Source of the DNA: an uncultured Armatimonadota bacterium
GTDB lineage: Bacteria > Armatimonadota > Armatimonadia > Armatimonadales > Armatimonadaceae
Assembly: GCA_903915615.1 (NCBI GenBank)
Contig: CAIWTR010000008.1
Span: forward strand, 1 to 12,797
DNA length: 12,797 nucleotides
Direction of reading: 5' to 3'
Every line of letters starts with the position of its first letter. Position 1 is the first letter of the stretch. The position numbers were made by a program, and so were the translations under genes. Positions 1 to 6,535 of the stretch are shown here, piece by piece. Under the pieces are notes generated by a model. It worked only from the letters and a program-made list of their open reading frames with translations. It was not told the DNA's origin and did not search any database.

Positions 1-606
1 AAAATGCTCTGGCATCAGGATACAGACCTCACGGGTATCGATGCGATTATCGTTCCTGGCGGCTTTTCCTACGGCGATGCGCTGCGTGCAGGAGCGGTGG
101 CGGCGATGTCACCGGTGATGGATGCTGTGGCAGACTTTGCGGCGGATGGCGGACCAGTCGCTGGCATCTGTAATGGGTTTCAAATCCTCTGCGAAGCCGG
201 CTTGCTCCCAGGTGCATTGACCCGCAACTCAGGCCTTACATTCGTCTGCAAGCCAACTGTGTTGAAGGTCTGCACCGATGACTCTCCTTTCCTCTTCGAG
301 TACGAAGTCGGCGGAAATGTCATCATCCCGATTGCCCACGGCGAAGGACGTTATGTCTGCAGCCCTGAGACATTGGCAGAGCTTGAAGAAAACGATCTCA
401 TTGCCTTCCGCTATGCCGAAAACCCAAATGGATCCCTTAGCGACATCGCAGGAATCATTGGTGGACCGGATCGCAATGTTCTTGGGATGATGCCTCATCC
501 TGAGCGCGCTGTCAGCGAAGCACTTGGAAGTACCGGCGGCATTCCATTTTTCGTCTCCCTCGCCGGAGCCATCCAACAGACTCTTAATGAAGTTACGGTA
601 GGCTAG
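1..606 (+). CDS. purQ: Phosphoribosylformylglycinamidine synthase, glutaminase subunit (5' end cut by window)
   Basis: The glutaminase subunit of FGAM synthase supplies ammonia from glutamine to PurL in the fourth step of purine synthesis, in the cytoplasm. The frame is open from base 1 and the first ATG (base 4) falls inside the family alignment, so the true start lies outside. Numbering from that ATG, PGGFSYGDALRAG is at 18-30, the nucleophile Cys56 sits in GICNGFQ, AHGEGRY is at 111-117, and the triad His165 and Glu167 are in MPHPERA. Family members have the Cys near residue 86, so about 30 residues are missing and the full protein would be about 230 aa. It is the small separate PurQ, not a PurL fusion, so purS and purL are expected, possibly upstream. 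The crp-like gene begins 6 bases after the stop. Identification is firm from the family motifs. Confidence 0.96.
   Translation, partial: KMLWHQDTDLTGIDAIIVPGGFSYGDALRAGAVAAMSPVMDAVADFAADGGPVAGICNGFQILCEAGLLPGALTRNSGLTFVCKPTVLKVCTDDSPFLFEYEVGGNVIIPIAHGEGRYVCSPETLAELEENDLIAFRYAENPNGSLSDIAGIIGGPDRNVLGMMPHPERAVSEALGSTGGIPFFVSLAGAIQQTLNEVTVG
599..604 (+). promoter_or_regulatory. Possible -10 box close to the start of the Crp-like gene
   Basis: TAGGCT lies in the last codons of purQ and ends 8 bases before the ATG at 613. It fits the TAnnnT pattern seen before plsY, asnS, cinA and dgcA. No good -35 box is visible, and purQ read-through could equally serve the gene, so this is the weakest of the set. 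Confidence 0.3.
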
Positions 607-612
607 AAAAGT

Positions 613-1290
613 ATGTACTCGCCATTCATCGAGCAGATCCCACTTTTTCGCGACCTCACGGAAGCGCAGCGGAATGCGATTGCCGCAAAGTGTAAGCTAC
701 GTTCGTATGAAGATAAGGCAGTCATCCTCCATAAAGATGCTCCAAAAGAAGGCCTGTTCATGCTTGTGCGTGGCAAGGTCAAGATTTCGTACTCCGATGA
801 TGTGGATGAAACCATCATCGCTGTGCTTCGAGTTGGTGACTTCTTCGGTGAGCTGTCGGCTATCGATGGCGCGGTTGCAAGCGCCGATGTAGTCGCTCTC
901 GATTCAACCGATGTTCTCCACTTAAGTGCGGATGACTTTGATGCCATCATGCTGGACATGCCTGAAATCACGCTGGCGCTTCTAAAGTACGTTTCCAAGC
1001 GTCTGCGCAGGGCTACAGAGTGGATTCGGATGTTATCCAGCCAGGATGTCTATGGGCGCATCGCTGGGCAGCTGGTCCTCCTTGCACGTGAACATGGTGA
1101 GCAGACACCCGATGGAATTCGCATTCCACTGCGCCTCACACAAAATGACCTGGCCGGTCTTGTAGGCGCATCCCGGGAATCTGTCAATAAAGCCGTCGGC
1201 TTCTTCAAGACAAAACAGTACATCGCCGTGGATGGCCTCTATCGCATCACGATTCGCGATATGACGGCGCTCGCCAGACGAAGTCAGTAG
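613..1290 (+). CDS. Crp/Fnr-family transcriptional regulator
   Basis: A 225-aa cytoplasmic DNA-binding regulator with the Crp/Fnr layout. An N-terminal cNMP-binding-type beta-roll spans about 10-115, with GDFFGELSAIDG at 75-86. A long dimerisation helix covers about 118-142, and a C-terminal winged helix-turn-helix about 145-215, with LTQNDLAGLVGASRESVNK at 175-193. The recognition helix keeps the Ser-Arg-Glu of CRP (SRES), so a TGTGA-like half-site is plausible. The phosphate-binding Arg of the cyclic nucleotide pocket (Arg82-Ser83 in E. coli CRP) is replaced by Ala89-Ser90, so the effector may not be cAMP. There is no N-terminal Cys cluster like that of FNR. It starts 6 bases after purQ and may be co-transcribed, though a TAGGCT box at 599-604 could drive it separately. 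A terminator follows. The physiological role is not visible. Confidence 0.92.
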   Translation: MYSPFIEQIPLFRDLTEAQRNAIAAKCKLRSYEDKAVILHKDAPKEGLFMLVRGKVKISYSDDVDETIIAVLRVGDFFGELSAIDGAVASADVVALDSTDVLHLSADDFDAIMLDMPEITLALLKYVSKRLRRATEWIRMLSSQDVYGRIAGQLVLLAREHGEQTPDGIRIPLRLTQNDLAGLVGASRESVNKAVGFFKTKQYIAVDGLYRITIRDMTALARRSQ

Positions 1291-1293
1291 CAG

Positions 1294-1329
1294 AAAAGCC
1301 ATCCGGGATTCGGATGGCTTTTATTTTTT
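1294..1329 (+). terminator. Rho-independent terminator between convergent crp-like gene and plsY
   Basis: The 12-bp perfect stem AAAAGCCATCCG (1294-1305) and CGGATGGCTTTT (1311-1322) encloses a 5-base loop and is followed by ATTTTTT. It begins 3 bases after the stop of the Crp-like gene. The A-run on the left gives TTTT on the other strand, so it can also stop transcription from plsY, whose stop codon is at 1352. Confidence 0.93.
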
Positions 1330-1351
1330 GTCCACGTGTCTTGTGATGAAA

Positions 1352-1948
1352 CTACTTCAAGTCGAGAGGCTTTTCTTCACCTTTGATGAGGCGCTCAATA
1401 TTGTCTTTGTGGCGCACCAAAATGAAAACAGCAATTGCGGTGCATAGCAGCTTTTCTGCAAGGGTGCGCTCGGGTAGAAACCACACCACGGCGGCCTGAC
1501 CGAGTGCCGCTACCATCGAGCCTACAGAGACACGCTTGCCACTAACGACAAAAGCAAGGATGAACAGGACAAATGTGCCCAGCGCCAATGGCAGGTCCAG
1601 ACCAAACAGGACGCCGAGGCCTGTTGCTGCGCCTTTTCCGCCCTTGAAGCGAACCCACGGGGAGAAGATATGCCCAACGATGGCTACGAGGCCGGCATAG
1701 ACAAACCAGGATGGTTCAGTGTGTGCGGCCTTGGCAATCAGTACCGGGACCGCACCTTTCAGAGCATCCAGGATGAAAACGATGATCCCGGGGCCCTTTC
1801 CCATTGATCGGATTGCATTCGTAGCACCGATGTTTCCTGAGCCTGTTGCCTGAATGTCAACGCCTCGGAGCTTGCCCATCAGGACGCCGAACGGAATGCT
1901 ACCTAAGGCAAATCCAATTACCAGCACCATCCAAGGGGAAATTGACAT
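1352..1948 (-). CDS. plsY: Acyl-phosphate:glycerol-3-phosphate acyltransferase PlsY
   Basis: An integral membrane enzyme that moves an acyl group from acyl-phosphate (made by PlsX) to sn-glycerol 3-phosphate, giving lysophosphatidate, the first step of phospholipid synthesis. Taking the start at 1948 gives 198 aa, the normal size. Family motifs are present: GSIPFG near 16-21, GSGNIGATNAIR at 36-47, DALKG at 61-65 and GHIFSPWVRFKGGKG at 92-106. Five or so hydrophobic segments alternate with these loops. The frame stays open to a further ATG at 1978, adding ten residues, but that extension has no ribosome site, is poorly hydrophobic, and would start upstream of a perfect TATAAT box that ends 6 bases before the 1948 ATG. 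The gene stands alone, converging on the Crp-like gene and divergent from the pilin gene. Confidence 0.95.
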   Translation of the reverse strand: MSISPWMVLVIGFALGSIPFGVLMGKLRGVDIQATGSGNIGATNAIRSMGKGPGIIVFILDALKGAVPVLIAKAAHTEPSWFVYAGLVAIVGHIFSPWVRFKGGKGAATGLGVLFGLDLPLALGTFVLFILAFVVSGKRVSVGSMVAALGQAAVVWFLPERTLAEKLLCTAIAVFILVRHKDNIERLIKGEEKPLDLK

Positions 1949-1954
1949 ACGGCC

Positions 1955-1960
1955 ATTATA
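1955..1960 (-). promoter_or_regulatory. Consensus -10 box of plsY, placed for a leaderless mRNA
   Basis: TATAAT on the minus strand is followed by exactly six bases (GGCCGT) and then the plsY ATG at 1948. With normal -10 to +1 spacing, transcription would begin on the A of the start codon. No Shine-Dalgarno sequence precedes this ATG. A -35 box is not convincing. The box argues against the longer start at 1978. Confidence 0.65.
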
Positions 1961-2041
1961 CGTGGCAGTCCACTGCACCGGAAAGCACTCGTAATCAACG
2001 ATTCAGTCATGCAGTTTTTTCGCGGAAACCCGTATTTATGC

Positions 2042-2078
2042 GGTTGGACCAACCCTAATGGTAGTTGCGTGGTGCAAC
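2042..2078. repeat. Two small dyads between plsY and the pilin gene
   Basis: GGTTGG-A-CCAACC (2042-2054) is a perfect inverted repeat. Ten bases further on, GTTGC-GTGGT-GCAAC (2064-2078) is a second one. They sit in the divergent spacer about 55-90 bases before the pilin start and could be operator sites or RNA hairpins in its leader. No -35/-10 pair is clear nearby. Confidence 0.35.
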
Positions 2079-2131
2079 CAAGAATTGTTGTGTACCCGCG
2101 GCATCCGCCACCATAAGGATCAGATAATCAA

Positions 2132-2473
2132 ATGAACATCGCAAAGAGCGTCAAGCGCGCATTTACACTCGTGGAAATCATGATCGTTGTCCTGATTGTT
2201 GGTATTCTCCTTGCAGTTGCCGTGCCAAACTTCATGACGGCACGTGAAACATCTCGGTCAAAGGCCTGTTCTTCAAACCTGCATCAAATCGAATCAGCCA
2301 AGAAGCAGTACGCGGTTGATAAGCGTCTGGCGGATGGAAGTCCTGTTCCAGGGATTACAAACCTCTCGGATTACATCAAGACGTTGCCGGTGTGCCCGGA
2401 TGGCGGAACGTACATCCCCGGGGCAATTGGCACATATCCATCCTGCTCTGAAGGTGGCACACACGTCCTTTAG
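2132..2473 (+). CDS. Prepilin-type pseudopilin (type IV pilin / type II secretion-like)
   Basis: A 113-aa secreted/inner-membrane protein of the type IV pilin-like superfamily. A short basic leader MNIAKSVKRA ends at Ala10, followed by FTLVEIMIVVLIVGILLAVAVPNF. This is the classic prepilin peptidase site, with Phe+1, Glu+5 and a long hydrophobic helix (11-34). Ala rather than the usual Gly stands before the cut. The C-terminal part has a CPDGGTYIPG...PSCS module with two cysteines that may form a disulfide; short pseudopilins with this ending occur in Armatimonadota, Planctomycetes and related bacteria (recalled, not searched). It could be a minor pilin or a secretion pseudopilin. No assembly ATPase, platform protein or peptidase gene is nearby, so it is an orphan. 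AAGGA at 2115-2119 is 12 bases from the ATG, longer than ideal. A terminator follows. Confidence 0.9.
   Translation: MNIAKSVKRAFTLVEIMIVVLIVGILLAVAVPNFMTARETSRSKACSSNLHQIESAKKQYAVDKRLADGSPVPGITNLSDYIKTLPVCPDGGTYIPGAIGTYPSCSEGGTHVL
2400..2421 (+). repeat. Block A, first copy (inside pilin gene)
   Basis: A 22-bp stretch coding for part of the C-terminal Gly-Gly-Thr-Tyr module is repeated without mismatch at 2595-2616. See the second-copy entry. Confidence 0.9.
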
Positions 2474-2503
2474 TTCAAGATGTTTGTCGGTTGATTCATT
2501 TCC

Positions 2504-2538
2504 AAACAGCCCTTGTTCCAGCAGGGGCTGTTTTGTTT
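2504..2538 (+). terminator. Terminator after the pseudopilin gene
   Basis: AAACAGCCC (2504-2512) pairs with GGGCTGTTT (2525-2533) around a 12-base loop, followed by TGTTT. It lies about 30 bases after the pilin stop. Its right arm is also present in the downstream partial copy at 2622-2643. Confidence 0.8.
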
Positions 2539-2594
2539 ATGAGTGGTTATTTATCTAACTATATTGAGCTCTGTCACGAAGGCTGTATGTAAAA

Positions 2595-2643
2595 ATGGCG
2601 GAACGTACATCCCCGGTCCAACCAGCAGGGGCTGTATTGTTTA
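2595..2643 (+). pseudogene. Scrambled, internally deleted copy of the pilin gene end and its terminator
   Basis: Two blocks of the pilin 3' region recur here in the same order. Bases 2595-2616 equal 2400-2421 (22 of 22), and 2622-2643 match 2518-2539 (21 of 22). In the parent the blocks are 96 bp apart; here only five bases, TCCAA, separate them, and TCCAA itself occurs in the parent at 2501-2505. This reads as a tandem duplicate that lost two internal segments. The left arm of the terminator hairpin is missing from this copy. No coding capacity remains. A frame open from 2595 to 2819 looks like chance. Confidence 0.7.
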
Positions 2644-2803
2644 AGCCATGCGGAATGCAGAGCCGCTACTCCAAGGCACACTTGAATCCCTTGATGGCAG
2701 TTTTTAAAGATGATTTCCCCTCATTGTTTGGGCGATGTGAGTTACCCTCACAGGATCTTTCGATAAACGCTTGCACGAACATCCCCAATCCCGCTGGATT
2801 TGG
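2644..2803. other. Non-coding spacer before asnS
   Basis: Together with 2474-2643 this makes a gene-free stretch of about 340 bases between the pilin gene and asnS. After the pilin terminator and the degraded copy it holds one notable dyad (2736-2752, listed separately) and the asnS -10 box at 2804. Nothing else is recognisable: no tRNA-like fold and no T-box-like element. Confidence 0.6.
2736..2752. promoter_or_regulatory. Candidate Crp-family operator upstream of asnS
   Basis: TGTGAGTTACCCTCACA is a perfect inverted repeat with 6-bp arms and five bases between. It contains TGTGA and TCACA, the half-sites of E. coli CRP, but with 7 instead of 6 bases between them. It lies about 65 bases before the asnS start. 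The window encodes a Crp-family protein with the CRP-like Ser-Arg-Glu recognition helix. The odd spacing weakens the call. Confidence 0.35.
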
Positions 2804-2809
2804 TATTCT
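2804..2809 (+). promoter_or_regulatory. Extended -10 box of asnS, placed for a leaderless mRNA
   Basis: TATTCT is preceded by TGG (extended -10 form TGn) and followed by six bases before the ATG at 2816. No Shine-Dalgarno sequence is present. It supports the choice of 2816 over the in-frame TTG at 2771. Confidence 0.5.
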
Positions 2810-2815
2810 CAATGC

Positions 2816-4192
2816 ATGATTCGTATAGGTGAACGCATCGTCGATCTCTTCCAGCTACAGCCTGGAACACCCGTGACCGCCCGCGGTTGGGTAAAGACAT
2901 TTCGTAATTCGAAGGAAACAGGGTTTATCCAGCTCACGGATGGCTCTTGCTTCAAAGATTTACAGGTTGTGGTGGATGGTGGTGTCCCGGCCAGTATTGG
3001 CACAGGTGCCTGTGTATCCATAAAGGGAGAGCTTGTCGAGTCTCCGGGAGCGGGTCAATCTGTCGAGCTACGCGCCGATGAGATTGAGCTTGTTGGAGCA
3101 TCCGACACGACCACGTACCCGATGCAGAAGAAGGGCCATTCGCTCGAATTCTTGCGTGAAAAGGCTCACCTTCGTGTGCGGACAAACACGTTTGGCTCGG
3201 TCTTCCGCGTGCGTAACGCCGTCTCGTGGGCCATCCACAAGTTTTTCCAAGAGCGCGGCTTCATCAATGTCCATAGCCCGCTGATCACCACGAGTGACTG
3301 CGAGGGTGCAGGCGCGATGTTTGGTGTTACGACACTTGACATGCAAAACCTTCCGCGGACCGAGGATAAGTCCGTCGACTTTTCACAGGACTTCTTCGGC
3401 AAGCCCGCACACCTCACCGTGTCTGGTCAGCTTGAAGCGGAAATCTTTGCGACGGCATTTTCAAATGTCTACACATTTGGACCAACATTCCGGGCTGAGA
3501 ACTCCAACACGCCGCGCCACTTGGCTGAGTTCTGGATGGTTGAGCCTGAGATGGCATTCTGTGACCTCGATGGCGACCGTGCACTCGCCGAAGAGTTTTT
3601 GCGCTATGTCATCAAACATGTGCTCGATAATTGTGGACAGGACCTTGAGTTCTTCAATCAACGCATCGACAACACGGTTATTGAAACCCTTGAGCATGTC
3701 GCAAACTCAGCTTTTGAGCATGTGACGTATACCGAGGCGGTCAAGCTTCTCGAAGCGGCTAATCGTAGCTGGGAATTCCCAGTGCAGTGGGGCGTTGATC
3801 TTCAATCAGAGCACGAGCGCTACTTGACTGAGGATGTGTTCAAAAAACCGGTTGTGGTCACCGACTATCCGAAGGAAATCAAAGCGTTTTATATGCGGAT
3901 GAATGAGGACAACAAAACGGTGCGCGCCATGGATGTCCTTGTTCCACGCATCGGAGAAATCATCGGTGGCTCGCAGCGCGAGGAGCGCCACGATGTCCTC
4001 GTGGATCGCATCACAAGCAGTGGCCTGCCGCTTGAGCCGTATTGGTGGTACCTCGAGCTCCGCAAGTACGGAACGGTCCCGCATGCGGGCTTTGGACTGG
4101 GTCTTGAGCGTTTGGTGATGTATGTGACGGGGATGAAGAATATCCGTGATGTGATTCCATTCCCACGTACGCCAGGCAACGCTGACTTTTAG
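2816..4192 (+). CDS. asnS: Asparaginyl-tRNA synthetase
   Basis: A class IIb aminoacyl-tRNA synthetase that charges tRNA-Asn with asparagine, cytoplasmic. The 458 aa are close to the usual 460-470. The N-terminal OB-fold anticodon domain covers about 15-100 (GWVKTFRNSKETGFIQLTDG at 24-43). The catalytic core follows. Motif 2 is FRAENSNTPRHLAEFW at 225-240, then MVEPE, which is typical of AsnRS rather than AspRS. IIGGSQREER is at 382-391 and motif 3 GFGLGLERLVM at 425-435. The C-terminus ends RTPGNADF, like most bacterial AsnRS proteins. The frame continues 15 codons upstream to a TTG at 2771, but those residues do not fit the family, and a -10 box lies directly before the 2816 ATG. Its presence suggests direct Asn-tRNA charging. 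It is monocistronic and ends at a strong hairpin. Confidence 0.97.
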   Translation: MIRIGERIVDLFQLQPGTPVTARGWVKTFRNSKETGFIQLTDGSCFKDLQVVVDGGVPASIGTGACVSIKGELVESPGAGQSVELRADEIELVGASDTTTYPMQKKGHSLEFLREKAHLRVRTNTFGSVFRVRNAVSWAIHKFFQERGFINVHSPLITTSDCEGAGAMFGVTTLDMQNLPRTEDKSVDFSQDFFGKPAHLTVSGQLEAEIFATAFSNVYTFGPTFRAENSNTPRHLAEFWMVEPEMAFCDLDGDRALAEEFLRYVIKHVLDNCGQDLEFFNQRIDNTVIETLEHVANSAFEHVTYTEAVKLLEAANRSWEFPVQWGVDLQSEHERYLTEDVFKKPVVVTDYPKEIKAFYMRMNEDNKTVRAMDVLVPRIGEIIGGSQREERHDVLVDRITSSGLPLEPYWWYLELRKYGTVPHAGFGLGLERLVMYVTGMKNIRDVIPFPRTPGNADF

Positions 4193-4246
4193 AAGGTCAC
4201 TACGGTTTGTGATGCGTACACGGTCCGAAAATAGTGCGTATTTATT

Positions 4247-4265
4247 TGTGACTTTTTGTCATAAT
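4247..4265 (+). promoter_or_regulatory. Dyad TGTGA-N7-TCATA overlapping a possible -10 box
   Basis: TGTGAC-TTTTT-GTCATA (4247-4263) repeats the odd geometry of the dyad at 2736-2752, with one arm mismatch. Its right arm overlaps CATAAT (4260-4265), which is preceded by TGT as in an extended -10. If active, transcription would begin near 4272 and run into the hairpin at 4310. No gene follows on this strand. Confidence 0.3.
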
Positions 4266-4309
4266 CGCCCCATTTTTTACGAAGAGTAATGTGGAGCGGG
4301 GAGCAAAAC

Positions 4310-4346
4310 GGCTCCGGGGAATTCGTTCTCCGGAGCCGCCCTTTTT
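4310..4346. terminator. Strong bidirectional terminator between asnS and dgcN
   Basis: GGCTCCGG (4310-4317) pairs with CCGGAGCC (4330-4337). The stem can extend inward through GGAA/TTCT-type pairs. TTTTT follows on the plus strand (4342-4346), and GTTTTGC on the minus strand. It lies between the convergent ends of asnS and the dgcN-like gene. Upstream GGAGC copies at 4293 and 4300 could compete for GCTCC (4311-4315), giving an alternative fold. Confidence 0.85.
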
Positions 4347-4364
4347 GATGTTCTCCGCTACCAA

Positions 4365-5420
4365 TTACTTATTGGAAAATACGGCGTGTACAAGCTCAGC
4401 TGCGCCATAGCGCACCGGATCCGTTGCTGGAAGGCCAGTCTCATTCGTTACATTTGCGAGGTAATCTCGCGCTTCTTCATCGCTAAGCATCGATGTGTTA
4501 ACCGCAATTCCCACAGTTACGGGTCGCGTGAGCGCGCCGCCTGCACAGGCCACGGTTTCAAAGAGCGAAATGACATCTTTGAGCGGCGGGATGCGGACAC
4601 TAGGCACACGTGCCAGCGTTTCCTGACCTGCTCTATGGCAGAGAATCAGGTGGGTTGGTACGGCACCCCTGATCAGCGCAAGCCAGGCTGTAGATGCAGG
4701 GTGCAGCACACTTCCCTGTCCTTCAATCCAAAGGACATCCTTGTCGTGAGCAGCATCCATGACAAGCTGTTCAATCGATCCAGGGGCGAAGTCAACCCGG
4801 ACAGCATCAAGGGGAACACCCTTCCCCGATATACAAATGCCAATCTGACCCGTCGCGAGAAACTCAGAACGGTAGCCAAGGTGGGTTGCGGCACGATCGC
4901 ATTCAAGGGACACAGTCATCTTCCCGATAGCCATATCGGTCCCAACGGTCAGTACGCGTGGAATATCGATGGCGGCGGCGGCTCCGGTACCCGAGCGAAG
5001 TCCGGGAGGTTCGACACGGACATCCCAAATCCAAGAGTCTTCTTGGAGCGCGCTCGCGTACATCGGGTCATCTACCATCGGCTTATGGAGACCATTAATC
5101 AGGTTACACCCGGCAAGCAGGCCATGTATCAGCTCATCCGACCAGCTACTCGGAAGGATTCCTCCCGGTGGCGCAATACCCGGAATGAGTGTGTTCGCAC
5201 CGAGTTGTATGGCTTCTTCGATGGTCGCAACAATGGGGACATCTCCGGGGATGCCTGTGACATCCGTGGATGTTTGTCCAGCATGCTCACGGTCAATCAC
5301 GGCGGCGATGGGATAGCTTCCATAGCGAAGCAGACCATGCCCCATCTTTCCCTGGCTGCGTGGTCCAGGTATGAGCTGCCCGTGCATAAGCAATGCAAGG
5401 CAATCACGTTGTGTGAGCAT
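4365..5420 (-). CDS. dgcN: DUF1611 protein, DgcN-type D-glutamate N-acetyltransferase
   Basis: A 351-aa cytoplasmic protein of the DUF1611 family. Visible features are an N-terminal Rossmann-like part with AAVIDREHAGQ (39-49), a P-loop-like VGTDMAIGKMT (159-169), ATGQIGICISGKG (189-201) and WIEGQGSVLHPA (231-242). Family members have been described as DgcN, which N-acetylates D-glutamate before racemisation by DgcA (recalled from the literature). The direct partnership here with an epimerase of the right family supports that reading, but the substrate is not proven; older annotation calls the family NAD-dependent epimerase/dehydratase. It is the second gene of the operon, 38 bases after the epimerase stop. 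GGAGG sits 5 bases before the ATG, a strong ribosome site that fixes the start. A bidirectional hairpin lies just beyond its stop. Confidence 0.85.
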   Translation of the reverse strand: MLTQRDCLALLMHGQLIPGPRSQGKMGHGLLRYGSYPIAAVIDREHAGQTSTDVTGIPGDVPIVATIEEAIQLGANTLIPGIAPPGGILPSSWSDELIHGLLAGCNLINGLHKPMVDDPMYASALQEDSWIWDVRVEPPGLRSGTGAAAAIDIPRVLTVGTDMAIGKMTVSLECDRAATHLGYRSEFLATGQIGICISGKGVPLDAVRVDFAPGSIEQLVMDAAHDKDVLWIEGQGSVLHPASTAWLALIRGAVPTHLILCHRAGQETLARVPSVRIPPLKDVISLFETVACAGGALTRPVTVGIAVNTSMLSDEEARDYLANVTNETGLPATDPVRYGAAELVHAVFSNK

Positions 5421-5458
5421 ATAAACCTCCAGGATCGATGGGTTGGGTTACGACGAAA

Positions 5459-6529
5459 CTATGCGCTTTCAGGGACATCCACTCCAAGACCCGGTCGTCC
5501 GCTTTGTGTTACGCGACCATTTTCGAACCCAAGTCCGATGATGGGGTCATCCGCGGTGTTGAGGTGCGAATCAAGGTCGAGGTGGTCGAAGAGTGGCCCG
5601 ATATGGACACCGGCTGCGATGGACAAGGATGACTCTGACATACAGCCAAGCATTGTCTGCAGGCCAAATGCGCGTGCGGTGTGCACAATGCGGATGGCTT
5701 CCGAGATGCCGCCGGATTTCATCAGCTTGACGTTGACGCCATCCACCAAATGGGCGAACTTAGGGACATCTGTTGCGCTGTGGATACTCTCATCCAGAAA
5801 GATTGGCACGGGCGTAGGGCGAAGGGCTGCAAGTGATTCCTCATCGCCGCATGCAAGAGGCTGCTCAACATATTCGACACGTCGCTCGGCAAGCCATGGA
5901 ATCATGATGCGCGCATCGGATTCTGTCCAGCCACAGTTCGCATCCACGCGCATCACGACATTTGGATCAACCGCATTGAGAACCGCCATATACATGTCCA
6001 TATCGGCGGCGATGCCATCCGGGCTCCCGAGCTTGATTTTGAGATGTCGGGATCCAGTGCGCGCAATCCATTCGCGTGCGTGGTCCGCGGCAGCATCCGG
6101 GGTGTTGATGCCAACCGTGACGCTGGTTTCGGCGCTCTTACGGATATCGAGTCCAAAAACTTGGTAGAGCGGAAGGCCGATGCGTTTACCGAACCAGTCC
6201 CAGAGGGCGATATCGAAGGCTGCGAGGATTCCGGTTCCACCGCGTCCGCCGATTCCCGGGAGGACTTCGAGGAGGATATCTGCATCCCGAAGGACGGTTT
6301 CGCGCTCGAGTGGGGATGCATGTACAAAAGCCGTTTGCCAGCGTTCGACAGAAATGGCAGCGGATTCCATCGTGTCTTTGGTGACTTGGCTGGGTGACAT
6401 TTCGCCGTAGCCTGTGATTCCATCGTGGGTTACTTTGACAATCGCATTCGTGGAGCCTGCCATCGTTCCACGGCTGATGCGCAGTGGGACGCGCTTTGTG
6501 AGGTTGAGAGGGGCTAGGCTGATTTCCAT
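5459..6529 (-). CDS. dgcA: Enolase-superfamily epimerase: dipeptide epimerase / N-acetyl-D-glutamate racemase
   Basis: A 356-aa member of the muconate-lactonising subgroup of the enolase superfamily. The N-terminal capping domain covers about 1-120. In the barrel, the catalytic KxK is Lys164-Ile-Lys166, the metal ligands are Asp196 (RVDAN), Glu222 (VEQPL) and Asp246 (FLDES), and the second catalytic base is Lys268 (NVKLMKSGG). GCMSES (295-300) and LDLD (317-320) are signatures of the L-Ala-D/L-Glu epimerase group. Such enzymes act on muropeptide-derived dipeptides; the DgcA branch racemises N-acetyl-D-glutamate. The adjacent DUF1611 gene favours the DgcA role, though cell-wall dipeptide recycling remains possible. 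It is the first gene of the operon. A TAAGGT box ends six bases before the ATG at 6529, and there is no Shine-Dalgarno sequence. Confidence 0.88.
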   Translation of the reverse strand: MEISLAPLNLTKRVPLRISRGTMAGSTNAIVKVTHDGITGYGEMSPSQVTKDTMESAAISVERWQTAFVHASPLERETVLRDADILLEVLPGIGGRGGTGILAAFDIALWDWFGKRIGLPLYQVFGLDIRKSAETSVTVGINTPDAAADHAREWIARTGSRHLKIKLGSPDGIAADMDMYMAVLNAVDPNVVMRVDANCGWTESDARIMIPWLAERRVEYVEQPLACGDEESLAALRPTPVPIFLDESIHSATDVPKFAHLVDGVNVKLMKSGGISEAIRIVHTARAFGLQTMLGCMSESSLSIAAGVHIGPLFDHLDLDSHLNTADDPIIGLGFENGRVTQSGRPGLGVDVPESA

Positions 6530-6535
6530 GCTTGA

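Noticed and set aside
2644..2815. T-box or other amino-acid riboswitch before asnS
   Set aside because: No T-box core sequence and no terminator/antiterminator pair before the start; the -10 box next to the ATG leaves no leader RNA.
2595..2819. 74-codon frame between the pilin gene and asnS
   Set aside because: It starts inside the duplicated pilin block but in a different phase from the pilin, has no ribosome site and overlaps the asnS promoter.
4386..6167. Long plus-strand open frame of 593 codons
   Set aside because: It lies antisense to dgcN and dgcA, which carry clear catalytic motifs. The translation is Arg/Ser/Cys-rich with no domain, as expected of an antisense shadow in GC-rich DNA.
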